From positions 51,505,025 through 51,569,024 of the forward strand of contig OU343161.1 in NCBI GenBank assembly GCA_910595825.1: a stretch of 64,000 nucleotides of DNA, given 5' to 3'. This document shows positions 33,641 to 44,204 of this stretch, one piece after another. Origin of the DNA: Philhelius pedissequus. Taxonomy: Eukaryota; Arthropoda; Insecta; Diptera; Syrphidae. The notes below the pieces were generated by a model. That model was not told where the DNA came from. It saw nothing but the letters and a program-made list of their open reading frames with translations, and ran no database searches. Each line of letters opens with the position of its first letter. Positions within the stretch are counted from its first letter, which is position 1. Made by a program: the position numbers and the translations under genes.

Positions 33641-33654
33641 ATTTCTCGAGTTTT

Positions 33655-33765
33655 TACTTACGGCAAGTTTTGGATTTGGAAAAAAACTATCTCGAGATTT
33701 TAATCAAACTTGTTATTACGCTGATGAAGAAAACCAGTTCAGTCTGTCTGTCAGATCAATCTACA
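33655..33765 (+). repeat. Repeat R 5' fragment
   Basis: 'acggcaagttttggatttgg', 'gattttaatcaaacttgtta' and 'cagtctgtctgtcag' follow the family opening (compare 46455-46580). Truncated at about 33765. Confidence 0.55.
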
Positions 33766-33889
33766 CGCACTCAAGGGGTTATGAATACCATTGAAATGCT
33801 TAAACAAAGCGCGAGCGATGAGGAAAATGGTTTTGAATGTTTGAATATCATAATGGGAGATCAATATAGGGCCGTGTGAAGCGTTTCAC

Positions 33890-34430
33890 ATTCATGTAGT
33901 CCGGCTAAAAGGTATTAAGGGTAAACTAATGGGCATTCATAGAAGCGCCAGTATTACGGTTGAATTGTTTTAGGGGAGGAATGTTACTGGCTATTTCATT
34001 AGAACATTTTCTATAAAAATTGAGATAAAACAATGAAACGCATGACACATTGCGACGGTGTTCGAGAGGTGCAATTGCTTCCATTATCATCTATTTAATT
34101 TTATTAACATTTTTAAAGCTCTTTCTTAGATTATGTCCAAAAGACACCACCTGTCCATATATGACAGTTCTACTCAAGCTTTAGACGAATATAGACTCTA
34201 CAGATTACATCCATCATAAAGGGCGAAATATTTCTTGCATCTTCGAAGAAAGACCAAACACCTTGCAGCGTTTTTGGCGACATCGATGGTCAATCCACAA
34301 AAGGTGGTCAGTGATACACATACCGAGAACTGAAAGTTGTTCGGTTTCCACGATGGCTCATGGACAACGGCATTCGGGGAGGAGACAGCATTAAATCTTT
34401 GAAGCATTACATTCTACGGGATTTTTTATT
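33890..34430 (-). pseudogene. Non-LTR RT C-terminal fragment, same family as 37810-39915
   Basis: Minus strand gives 'EVAKNAARCLVFLRRCKKYF' (near 34230-34290), and 33980-34020 mirrors 39105-39145 ('gttctaatgaaatagccagt'). Reverse orientation relative to the copy in the GTPBP2 intron. Confidence 0.65.
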
Positions 34431-34757
34431 TTCCATTTAACAATGCTGTCTAGATTAGAATTTAATGAGCTTATCATACAGCCACATTCTGCTATCGAAT
34501 CTTTCGATTCACGTGAATATTTCACACAATTTTTCACTATTTATTTTCAAATGTCTTCTATCTTTTGAGTCCCAAGCTTTACTAATATTTTCTTTTGTTT
34601 AGTTCTTAAGAGAATCTCATTGTTAACATTTATTTTTATACTTTTGGGAAATTCCTTTTTTTCCGTCGGATAGTAGAATACTAATATTCACGTAAACGTT
34701 TAACAGAATAGGGGTGATACGCTGCCCTTGTAGTTCCACATCCTTATCTATATAACT

Positions 34758-34941
34758 ATTCCTTGAATCTCCATTCGACAATTCATTATACTAAGAAGCA
34801 AGGTAATCTTATCTACATCGGCTTTAAATCTGCATGGGATAACTAGACTACCTACCTGCTAAACAGTGTCAATGTTTAGCTTTATTAAAGTTGTTAGCTA
34901 AAAGAGCAAGTTCGTACGATCCAGTCGTGCATTTTATTGTA
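34758..34941 (+). repeat. Terminal module T, copy 1
   Basis: From 'taactattccttgaatctcc' to 'gatccagtcgtgcattttat'. The same 185-bp module recurs at 43766-43950 and 45870-46062, and its last 35 bp also end several R repeats. Confidence 0.7.
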
Positions 34942-35041
34942 TTATAATGTTGCAACAAATATTATTTTTGATTTTGATTATTTTCACATATAAAATAACA
35001 TTAAAATTCAGAATCGTCAGAATAAAAAAAAAAGTCTTCAG

Positions 35042-35480
35042 TTGGGATCCCAGCTCGGAGAAGTTTCCGAATTGCCAAATAAAAATGCCATAAGTTTAAT
35101 TCGTGTAGCCTTTGGCCGCTATCAGGTTAACAAGATGTCCAAAAATATTGAGTATGTATATAAAAAGAAAATTAATAATTAAAAAATCTCTACAATACGT
35201 TTTCTGGAATGAAGTGCAGCTACGGTGAAATAAAAAAAATCCCATTCTCTTTCGCTGTGTCTAAAATGTTTATTGTTTCTTTTTCCTCCTTTCTTCTATT
35301 TCCACCATTACCTTATCTTCTAATCTTATCTCTTCTTCATGTTACAGAGTTCGCATTGTCGGTAGATCGGATAGATATGGTATAAAGATCAAATTAGTTA
35401 TTTCACCTCTCATTTGGAAGATTGTGCTGATTTTGTCGACACTATAAGCAAGGATTACCAACACGGTCAAACGTAATCGT
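35042..35480 (+). pseudogene. Two-exon coding fragment of an unrecognised gene
   Basis: A 110-nt exon (35042-35151) follows 'tcttcag' and ends at the strong donor 'GTATGT'. It is open in one frame and reads like real protein ('NAISLIRVAFGRYQVNKMSK'). A 196-nt intron with a long pyrimidine tract (35270-35340) ends in 'gttacag', and the next exon (35348 on) continues in phase with 'VRIVGRSDRYGIKIKL'. Thereafter the sensible frame shifts by one: 'SHLEDCADFVDTISKDYQ' ends in TAA near 35475. The clean splice signals argue for a genuine gene; the frameshift argues that this copy is decayed, or that the read has an error. No upstream exon was found because TE sequence lies directly before it. The family is not recognised. 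Confidence 0.45.
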
Positions 35481-35929
35481 TTAGTGCGTTGACGCCCTGA
35501 CGTGAAAATATGTCTTAATTGTCCATGTCTTATTATTATTACGAGTACGTTAACACCTGAGCTGACACCAGTATTTCGATCAAGGTGTTGTGACGGATTG
35601 AAAATAAAGTTTGTAGTGACGTCAGATAGTCAACACAATGACCGATTACGATGACCGTATAATTCTAGCTTAACACTGCACCCTAAAAAAATGTTATACA
35701 ATAGCTTCATAATCTCGAAAATACATTAAACAATTTTGATGCAAAAAATTCATTATAGTACATATTGTCAAAAAAATGTAACATACAAAATGTAAAGCAC
35801 TTTTCAATTATGGATTTATGTGCATTTTATTTATTGAAAGTTCGATTAATTTTTTTTTAAATTACATATTTCGGAAATGGATTTATTGATTCTAATTTAT
35901 TGTTTTGTATTTGATCATCAGATTCAATT

Positions 35930-35941
35930 TTTTTATTTTCA
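35930..35941 (+). other. Splice acceptor before the GTPBP2 start codon
   Basis: 'tttttattttcag' ends five bases before the ATG, so the gene almost certainly has a 5' UTR intron. The upstream non-coding exon was not located. Confidence 0.6.
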
Positions 35942-35946
35942 GAAAA

Positions 35947-37452
35947 ATGGAGTCATTTCTAAGCTTATTCGATCCCAATTCGCCAGATGATGGTTTTGAT
36001 GAAGAAGATGTACGGAATGGCAATGGACTCAATCAAACAAATTTCAGTAGCAGTGAAAGTGACACAGAGAATCACAACGGAAAAATCATAATTGATTTCG
36101 ATCAGGGCATTCTTCCGCCCGAGCCACAATTGGGGAATATTGAATACAAATTGAAGCTTATAAGCCCGTCAAAACAACGTTTCGAGCATTTAGTAACACA
36201 AATGAAATGGCGACTACGCGAGGGTCATGGAGAAGCTATCTATGAAATTGGAGTTTCCGACTCAGGTCATTTACATGGTCTCAATGAAAAAGACATGAAT
36301 ACATCATTGGCAACACTAAAGCAAATGGCCCATAAACTTGGAGCAAGTACAACTGTTCTCAGACGAAAATTTGTAGCTGGCCGACGATCTGTAGCCGAAG
36401 TTCTTGTGCGGAAAATCCCTGACGACCAGCACAATATTGAGGTTCGAGTAGCTGTTCTCGGAGATGCCGATGCAGGCAAATCAACTCTTCTAGGTGTCTT
36501 AACACAGGGCGAATTCGATAATGGCCGAGGCAGAGCACGTCTCAATATGTTCCGTCACATGCACGAAATTCAGTCAGGTCGCACATCATGCATATCTCAC
36601 GAAACACTCGGATTCGACTCTCAAGGTAATGTCATCAACTACAAATACAATGAGATGATGACGGCTGAAGAAATAAGCGACCGATCTACCAAGCTGGTGA
36701 CTTTCATGGATTTGGCCGGACATAGACGTTATATGAAGACAACAGTGCAGGCACTGTCGGGATACTCTCCGCATCATGCAATGCTTGTAGTTTCGGCAGG
36801 TGGCGGTTTCAATGGAACAAGCAAAGAACATCTATCAATCGTGCGAGCTCTTGATATGCCTTTCTTCATTGTCGTTACCAAAACGGATATAACCTCCCCG
36901 GATGAGACTGTTCACGAATTAAAAAATATCTTAACGTCGATTGGATGTCGAAAAGTCCCTTTCTTGGTCACAAGTAGTGATGATGTTCTAACCGCAGGCT
37001 CTAATCAAGAGTCGGAAAATATAGTGCCGATATTCTGTGTATCCAACGTGACAGGAGCTGGACTCAATTTGGTCACAAAGTTTTTGTATGTTCTTTCGCC
37101 AGGCATTAGTAACTCAGAAAAAGAGAGACTGGAACAAGATCCCTGTGAATTTCATATAGATGAGATATTCCGAGTTTCAGAGGTAGGTCCAGTTGTGGGA
37201 GGACTGCTGGTCAAGGGTGTTCTCACAGAGAATATGCAAATGAAGATAGGACCATTACCCGATGGAAAATTTCATTCAGTGACAGTACAAACAATACACC
37301 GAAATAAAGCCCCTTGCAGAGTGGTACGAGCGGGACAAAGTGCTTCGCTGTCTTTTACTCCCAATCAAAATTTACCAGCTCTAAGGAGTGGAATGGTTCT
37401 GTTGGTCGATAATCATCTGGACGACGAACCATGCGGAACGTTCTTTTTTCAG
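35947..37452 (+). CDS. GTPBP2: GTP-binding protein 2 family, exon 1 (residues 1-502)
   Basis: Member of the GTPBP1/GTPBP2 family of eEF1A-like translational GTPases, which in mammals act with Pelota in ribosome rescue. An acidic N-terminus is followed by 'GNIEYKLKL' and 'RFEHLVTQMKWRLREG' (about 63-92), the family's signature. The G domain shows P-loop 'GDADAGKS' (172-179), G3 'DLAGH' (255-259) where GTPases usually have DxxGH, and G4 'TKTD' (311-314). 'LTQGEFDNGRGRARLNMFRH' is also diagnostic. Domain II follows ('VSEVGPVVGGLLVKGV'). The exon ends in phase 0 at CAG|GTAAAC. The remaining 86 residues are encoded 9.8 kb away at 47242, for a total of 588 aa, as usual for GTPBP2. It resembles GTPBP2 more than GTPBP1; the fly orthologue is, I believe, CG2017. 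The start was chosen at 35947 because the upstream in-frame ATG lies before a splice acceptor. Confidence 0.95.
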
Positions 37453-37810
37453 GTAAACTTATTTGGTTTATTTTGTATTTAACGTTATTACATTGCTTAC
37501 ATTTGATATTATTTGAGATAACGAAACCTTTATAGTCAGAACAGTAGAACAGTTTTTTTGTTAAGTACAATTGTTGGTGTATTCTTCACTATGCTTTCAC
37601 GATGGAAGAGAACTAAAAGCACCATACCAAGAGAAAACTCGTGGTTCGATTTGAGCTGTAAAGAGTTTTTTAGGGTTAGAGAAGTAAGTTACCGGTGAGG
37701 AAACTCGGAGTAAAATGAAGCAAGCTAGAAAGATTTGCAACGTTCACATTCAAATTTATGGATGATCAAAAATTAAGAGGACAAATTCTACAATGTCCCA
37801 AAGGTACTAG
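37453..37810. other. Start of the large GTPBP2 intron
   Basis: Intron sequence 37453-47241 begins here. This first stretch has no recognised element. Confidence 0.5.
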
Positions 37811-39218
37811 GAATCTTAGGTAATTAAAAAAAAAAACATTCGGAACACAAATTCGTCTTCGATTCCAACGCTCGTCTTTAATGACACCCCTTATGTAATG
37901 TCACGTCAAAAAGTCAATTGGTTTGCAGCGCAGTTTGCTGTTAATTCTGCCAGCCCGCATAGTATCCCTCTCATCGTTCTGAAGAGGTGTTCTTCAACGC
38001 TGGCAAAACCACTGCGTAAGCTTTTCCATTTGTCCTACTCTACTGCTCTCTTTCCGAGTGGATAGAAAAAAGCCTTTGTCCAACCTGTCCCTACAAAAGG
38101 CAAATCTTTCTCACCCTCTAATTACCCTCCAATTGCACTTACGTCCCTTCTTTCCAAGGTCATGCAAACGCTGATTAATTATCAGCTTAAGAAATATCTT
38201 TAAGAACGAAAGCTTCTTTATGACCGGTAGTATGGCTTTCGTACAACTACACTGGTGATCTGGTGGTATATCTCACCTAACAGTGGCACCAATCTTTACA
38301 TCGTTTTGAAGAAAATAAGATTATTTCGCTTGATATTTCTTAGGTATTTCATAGAGTTTGGTATCAAGCTCTCTTATGGAAAATGCGTGCATTTGGTATC
38401 GATGAATCTCTTCTTCGCTAGATTAGAAATTACCTTTCGGACAGCTGAAGTCGTTTGAAGTCCGAAGTTCATAAAATAAACGTTGGTGTGCCTTGTCTCC
38501 GACTCTCTTTCTCATATTCATCAATGATCACTTGTGTGAAACTTCTAATACAATATATTGTTTTGCAGACAGTACTCTCTGCTTGTCATATCCATTTTAA
38601 GATTAACACCCATGTCCTTCGGATGTGGAATTACAAAGGCAGTGTATTATAACCTCATTGAATCCTGATTCTGACAACATTTTCAATTGGCGAATAAAAA
38701 ACTGCGTAAAATTGAATGCTTCAATGACTCTTTATATTCTCCTGTCATTTAAGCGGGACCCTCTCCCAATGCCGTTGTCCATTAATGGTGCTTGCATCCA
38801 GGAAACCGAACAACTTTCAGTTCGATGTCGCCAAAAACGATGTAAGGTGTTTGGGTTTTCAAGATGAAATACGAATTATTTCTCCCTTTCTTTCTGATAT
38901 TGATGTAATCTATAAAACCTACATTCGTCCAAAGCTCGAGTACAACTCTCATATATGGATTTACTTAACTTACTTAGGTCTCTGGGATAGAATCTAAAAA
39001 AGAGCTTTAATAGTCATAGGTGACAGAACAATATCGTAAATAATTGCACCACTCGAACAACGTCAGAATGTGTCATGCCTTTCACTGTTTTATCGTTATT
39101 TTTATAGAAAATGTTCTAATGAAATAGCCAGTTACATCCCTCACTTAAAACAATTCAACCGTAATACACATACTTCTATGCTCATCAGTTTACCATTAAG
39201 CCCCCTTAGCCGCACTTA

Positions 39219-39391
39219 AGGCTGTGGTTCCGGTGCCGGCAAATGTAAGCGAATTTCACTCGCGCGAATACGCAAAGCTCGCTTAAATTCATTCAAATGT
39301 TGTGGTTCGGGTAAAAGAGAAATGAAACGATCGGAAATATAACTCGCTTAGTTCGCGCGATTAAAATTCGATTGCACCGGAACCCCAGCCT
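39219..39391. mobile_element. 173-bp MITE with TA target site
   Basis: 'aggctgtggttccggtgc' (39219-39236) is the inverted complement of 'gcaccggaaccccagcct' (39374-39391) with one mismatch. TA flanks both ends (39217-39218, 39392-39393). Sub-terminal 'tcgcgcga' motifs repeat inside. TA duplication suggests a Tc1/mariner-mobilised MITE. Confidence 0.75.
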
Positions 39392-39484
39392 TATGAATGC
39401 GCCTGCAAGTTCAGCCCATCGGAGCAAAGTATCTGCGAGTTCAGAGGAATCGTTAACGTTAATAATCTGTTGTGTGTGGTCTGC

Positions 39485-39742
39485 GGTTTGTTTGAGTTCT
39501 AGGTTTTTTGGTACACTACACATTTAAGTTGATATATTGCTTGAGTTCTAAAAGCAAAGTATTTGACTTTTAACCGATTTATACATGCACACATATAGGC
39601 ATATAAAACACTAGGCGCAATCCTCCTTCTTAACCAAACGCCAGATATGTACTTCGCTCTTAGAACTCAAAAACACCATACAAGATACTTATATTTATCA
39701 ACGTAAATGTGTACCAACCTAGAACTTAAAAACCAAACAACC
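39485..39742. mobile_element. Foldback element of about 258 bp
   Basis: The left arm 'gagttctaggttttttggtacac' plus 'acatttaagttgata' (39493-39535) and the right arm 'tatcaacgtaaatgtgtacc' with 'aacctagaactta' (39694-39730) are inverted copies; 'gagttctaaaagcaaagt' is mirrored near 39655-39672. No ORF. Confidence 0.5.
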
Positions 39743-39923
39743 CAGAACATAGTCTGCTCTTAATTTGAATGAACATGCTATATCCTGTTGTAGAGGGCCC
39801 GAGATCTGTACTGATACAGTTTGGCAATAAGCAATCCGGCCCCATATTGCTCTGCCATTGATATTCAAACATTCAAAACTAATGTGCATCGGCATTTCCT
39901 CTGTTTTCATAACCCCTTTATCT

Positions 39924-40145
39924 TCGTTTTATTATCTACGGGTCTGGGTCTGGGTTATTTTTTAACACGTATTACCAAAACAACACAAGATCCAGGTTTC
40001 TATCAGGGTTTCTACCTGGGTTTGCAAATAGTATTAAATTCGGCGAACAGAGGGTACATTTTTAAGTACATAGCCCAGATGGTTTTATGTTCACGGGGTG
40101 AACCATATGGGTTATTGGCGATAATAAAACACGGCTTTTATTTCC
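39924..40145 (+). repeat. Dispersed repeat S, copy 2
   Basis: Second copy of 26514-26745, including 'gggtgaaccatatgggttatt' and 'aataaaacacggct'. Confidence 0.65.
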
Positions 40146-40441
40146 TTTGTCGTCAAAACCCCTTTATAGCGCGTAAAATATATAAAATAAATAAAATTAC
40201 CATCACATATTGCTAAAACTGAAATTATGTAGGACGTCAAATGAATATTGATAAATCATACTATTTATGTTTGTGGGTGACTTTTTTGACATTGTTTTCA
40301 ATCTTCGCAGCCAAAGACATCACACCAGAAAATTATTAGGTGAATCTTATTATACCTACCAAGGTTCTTGTACATTTCCTTGGTATTTGTATTCGTAATA
40401 AAATTTCAACAATTATTACAAAAGTAAAAAAAAAGAACCAA

Positions 40442-40447
40442 TTTATT
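40442..40447 (-). terminator. Probable AUH poly(A) signal
   Basis: TTTATT on the plus strand (AATAAA on the minus), 75 bp after the stop codon. Confidence 0.5.
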
Positions 40448-40521
40448 TTAAAACATAAAATACAACTATAAATGCACTTTGTATATATTAATTAAAAATA
40501 AGCCTATATTGAAATCTGCTA

Positions 40522-41451
40522 CTATTCACCTTTATATACTGGCTTCCGTTTTTCAGCGAACGCCTTTAGTCCCTCGACCCTATCTTTAGTTGGAATAACT
40601 TGTGCATAACATGCTTCTTCAATTGCATATCCAGTTGAAATATCAACTTGCATTCCTTTATCGATTGCTTTCTTAGCCATACGAACTCCCACAGGGCCAT
40701 TTGGAATAATTTCTTTGGCTAATTCTATTGCTTTCACATAAGCAGCATCTCTGGTTTCGTTTTGAAAAACAACATGATTTACAATACCCATTTCCTTGGC
40801 AGCAGTTCCATCAAATATTCGTGAAGTGAATATCAACTCTTTAGCCAGTGCTGGATTTAACAGTCTCGGTAGCCGTTGAGTTCCACCTGCACCAGGGAGA
40901 ATTGCTAACCTAGTTTCTACGAGTCCTAACTTAACATCCTCAGCTGCTGTCCGCATATCGCATGCCAATGCCATTTCCAAACCACCACCAAGCGCAACAC
41001 CATCGATTGCAGCAATAACAGGCATTGGAAGTTGTTCAATCGAAATAAGTACACTGCGCAGAGTTGAAACGAATTTAGAAACATCTTCTTGGGTCATTTG
41101 AAGACGTTCCTTTAAATCAGCACCGGCACAGAAGATGCCTGGCGTTAGACTTCTCAAGACGACAACTCTAGTGTGTTTATCGTGTGCCAAATCCGATAGA
41201 ATCGATGAGAATTTGTTCACCAGCGATCTATTGAAGGAGTTCTTAGCTGCTGGACGGTTTAGTCCGAGCACAGTGATTCCCTCCTTTTTACCAGATAATT
41301 TCTCAACGATAATTTCATTGCCATCTTCTACAGTGGATAACGATCTAATGCACTTGCTTATCAATTGAAATGATGTGTTGGGGTATTTCGAATTGCATTG
41401 TTTAGTTATTTTAGTTGCACAGGTGAGCATTTCGTCCGAAAAAATGTACAA
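40522..41451 (-). CDS. AUH: Methylglutaconyl-CoA hydratase (AUH), mitochondrial; nested in GTPBP2 intron
   Basis: A 309-codon intronless gene of the enoyl-CoA hydratase family. AUH hydrates 3-methylglutaconyl-CoA to HMG-CoA in leucine breakdown in the mitochondrial matrix, and in mammals binds AU-rich RNA. The crotonase core is complete: 'IFCAGADLKE' (about 106-115) and 'GVALGGGLEMALACD' (about 150-164) form the oxyanion hole, and 'LGLVETRLAILPGAGGTQRL' (about 176-195) holds the Glu and Gly-rich turn seen in AUH. The end 'EGLKAFAEKRKPVYKGE' is also typical. The N-terminal 40 residues are basic, poor in acidic residues, and suit a mitochondrial targeting sequence; Met8 (41430) is an equally good start. 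It lies wholly inside the GTPBP2 intron on the opposite strand and has its own poly(A) signal. Absence of introns could mean an ancient retrocopy, but the frame is intact. Confidence 0.95.
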   Translation of the reverse strand: MYIFSDEMLTCATKITKQCNSKYPNTSFQLISKCIRSLSTVEDGNEIIVEKLSGKKEGITVLGLNRPAAKNSFNRSLVNKFSSILSDLAHDKHTRVVVLRSLTPGIFCAGADLKERLQMTQEDVSKFVSTLRSVLISIEQLPMPVIAAIDGVALGGGLEMALACDMRTAAEDVKLGLVETRLAILPGAGGTQRLPRLLNPALAKELIFTSRIFDGTAAKEMGIVNHVVFQNETRDAAYVKAIELAKEIIPNGPVGVRMAKKAIDKGMQVDISTGYAIEEACYAQVIPTKDRVEGLKAFAEKRKPVYKGE

Positions 41452-41599
41452 AGTCCAATGGTATAGTTTGTTGGAAAATTATCAGCATAAGAAATGTCAG
41501 ATATGACTTAAGAAACGTCATAGCACTTTAGTTCTGTTTTTTTTGGTAAATAATTGTGGAAATGTTTGTTTTATATTGGGTCACCTTGCCTTGCGATCA

Positions 41600-41960
41600 C
41601 TTTTTACTTGCGAATATAGGGACTTAGAGCAAGTTATGCATTCTTAAAAAAAATTCTAACAATCAAACATGACATTACGATCATAGAGAAGCCTAAAAAA
41701 GTGTTAGCCATATTTAACAGAGTTTCCTCATCGTAATATTTTAAAGCTGTTCTATAGAGACCCCTAGCTCACAGTAAAAAAAAATATCAAAGTTGTTGAT
41801 ACTTAGTATCAAATTGACGGGAAAAGTCTTATCGGTACCTTTCATACAACGTTTTTTTTTTTAGTTTTTGGCTTTCTCGGTAACGGCTCTTTGGATTTCT
41901 GTCAAATCTTATATTTGAAAATATCTAGGTAGCCAAACTAATTCTGCATATAAAAATGTT
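41600..41960 (+). repeat. Repeat R copy
   Basis: 'gagcaagttatgcattctta', 'caatcaaacatgacattacg', 'atcatagaga' match the opening at 42405; 'ttatcggtacctttcatac' and the 'ctcggtaacggctctttgga' motif follow. Confidence 0.65.
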
Positions 41961-42389
41961 GAATAGCTTTTATTTTCTGATGATCAATCTGAGACAACAA
42001 CCAGCTCGCGCTACACTTCTTTCCTATCCCTCTTTCTCTTCTTTCACTTGACTCCCGCGCTGTGTTAAGAACATATATAAATGGTAATCAGAATCCCTTG
42101 AGCGCGTGTAAGATTAAAAAAAATAAAAAAAAAGTTAAAGTTAATTTTTTATTTTCTTATTTGAAAATTCAATATTTTTAAAACTTGTCAAAATAAAATT
42201 ATTTTAAATTTTATAATCACATATATATTAATAAACTACGTACCAAAATTTCAAAAAACTACAAATAAAAAACAGGATTACATCATTTCCTACAATTTTT
42301 GAGACCTGCTGTTTTCGAAAAACCGATTAAAGTGATGGTTTTAGCAATTTTGTTTACAAAACAGTTTTTACTTCAACAAATTTTTTTTA

Positions 42390-43665
42390 CTTGCGATAGG
42401 TACTATAAGGCAAGTTATGTATTCGTAAAAAAAAAAAATTCTAACAATCAAACATGACATTACGATCATAGAGAACACCAAAAACGTGAGTCCCGCAATT
42501 CCGTCTGTCCGTCTGTCCGTCCTCGAGTCTTCAGCCTAAACGGTTCGGTGGATTTGCTTCAAACTTGGTATATATTATTTTTTCGGTAATACGCCCAAAC
42601 GTTTTTTTCATTTTTTTAAGACGACAAATAACAGTAGCCGCCATACATTTTTTTTGGCCATAAACAAAAATCTTATTTTTCTCAAAAACGGCTCCAACGA
42701 TTCTTATAAAATAAAATCTGTTCATTAATGAAGGGAAAGGGTACCTTTTGATATTTTTTTTTTTGAAAAAAATTGTTATTTTTGGTACTCTAGTACAACC
42801 ATTTTTTTGGTTTTCTATTTTCTCGGAAACGGTTAATTTGATTTTTTTGAATTTTTTTACGCAGAAGATCCTATAAAGTTTAAACTAAATTGTATACCAA
42901 ATCTTTTCAAACAATTTTTTTTGGAAATAATTTTTTTTTTTTTTGAAAAATCAAAATTTCGAAAACGACTCAATAGATTTTTTCACAACTTCGTATTTGG
43001 TGGTTTTTTGACATTATCTTTCTTTATCTTTTTTTTTCAAATAAAAAACAACGGTACCTCCCATACAAATGTTAAAAAACCGTTAAGAAAAAAAAAATTA
43101 TTTCTCGAAAACAGCTTCAAGAATTTTTATAAAAAAATTGTGTGTTCTTAAATTAGTACAGTTCACTTTCAAGTATAAACATATTTGTTTTGCGCACTTA
43201 TTAACGGTAATTTCCCATAAAACCACTTTTCATATTTTCGATTTTCTCAATATTGGATGAACAGATTAAAATATTTTTTTTTATAAAAATGCTCCGTAAA
43301 ATTGTTAATAAAACTTCATACGAAAATTTAAAAAAAAAAAACGTTTTTCGATTTTTAAAAAATAAAAAAATTTTTTTTTTGAAAAATCGATTTTTCAAAA
43401 ACCAGGCACAGAATTTTTTTGAAATTTGAATTTTATATGTATATTAATAATATCTTCAAAATGGCGTTTCAATTTTTTTTTCTAAAAATGTTTTCAAAAT
43501 TTTATACATAAAAAATTAATTTATTAAAAAACAGCTGCAACGATTTTGGACTTTTTTTTGATATATTCTTATTTATCCATGAATTCAAATTGCATCTTTG
43601 TTTTCCCCCAAACTATAACGACTAAGCAATATAAAAACTTGTGTATTATCAATTAATTTCGACCT
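42390..43665 (+). repeat. Long repeat R copy (about 1.3 kb)
   Basis: The fullest copy of the family. It opens 'aggcaagttatgtattcg', then 'caatcaaacatgacattacg', 'tctgtccgtctgtccgtcct', 'gcttcaaacttggtata', and continues with repeated blocks of the type 'tttctc.aaaacggct(c)caacgat' and 'acggtacc(t)cccatac' separated by oligo-A and oligo-T. No coding sense on either strand. The module T at 43766 may be its natural end. Confidence 0.7.
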
Positions 43666-43765
43666 TATTATTATTCACTTTTTACGAATTTTTGCGTACG
43701 TCACTTAATACTAAATACAATGTATGTCCTCATACATTTATATGTACATAATATACATACATATG

Positions 43766-43950
43766 TAACTATTCCTTGAACCAGCCATTCGACAATTCAT
43801 TATAATAAGAATCAAGGTAATCTTACCTACATAGGCTTTAAACCTGCATAGGATAACTACACCTAACTAACTAAACCTCAATGGTTAGCTACATTAAAGT
43901 TGTTAGCTACAAGTGCAAGTTCGTGCGATCCAGTCGTGCATTTTATTTCT
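43766..43950 (+). repeat. Terminal module T, copy 2
   Basis: 'taactattccttgaaccagc' to 'gatccagtcgtgcattttat'. See 34758-34941. Confidence 0.7.
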
Positions 43951-44204
43951 ATATGTACATATTCATATTTGTCCAAGAATTTAAATGGCATCTTTTTTTC
44001 CCTCATACTATAGCTATAACATTTGTGCATACGTCACTGAATACCTACATATGTACTATATAAGGCCCTCATATATTTATATATGTATATCCTTAAAAAT
44101 CACATGAATATTATGTATATCGCGCATACATATAATAGGTTATATGCATATATTTACCTACCCACCTAGACCTACATCTTTTACTTTCAGTATATATGTA
44201 TGTA

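Larger units (their letters stand above)
37810..39915 (+). pseudogene. Non-LTR retrotransposon relic in the GTPBP2 intron
   Basis: Degenerate plus-strand RT blocks are in order: 'PSNYPPIALTSLLSKVM' (38110-38165), 'VWYQALLWKMRAFGIDESLL' (38360-38420), 'VGVP' then 'FINDHLCETSNTIYCF' (38480-38570), 'IYKTYIRPKLEYNSHIW' (38910-38960), 'CSNEIASYIPHLKQFNRNT' (39110-39170) and a tail 'TFKTNVHRHFL' (39870-39905). Many stops and frameshifts. MITEs at 39219-39391 and about 39485-39742 interrupt the tail. The layout is that of a jockey-type RT. No endonuclease was found, so it is 5'-truncated. Confidence 0.8.

Noticed and set aside
42900..43400. Lys/Phe-rich frames in repeat R
   Set aside because: Products of oligo-A/oligo-T tracts; composition explains them fully.
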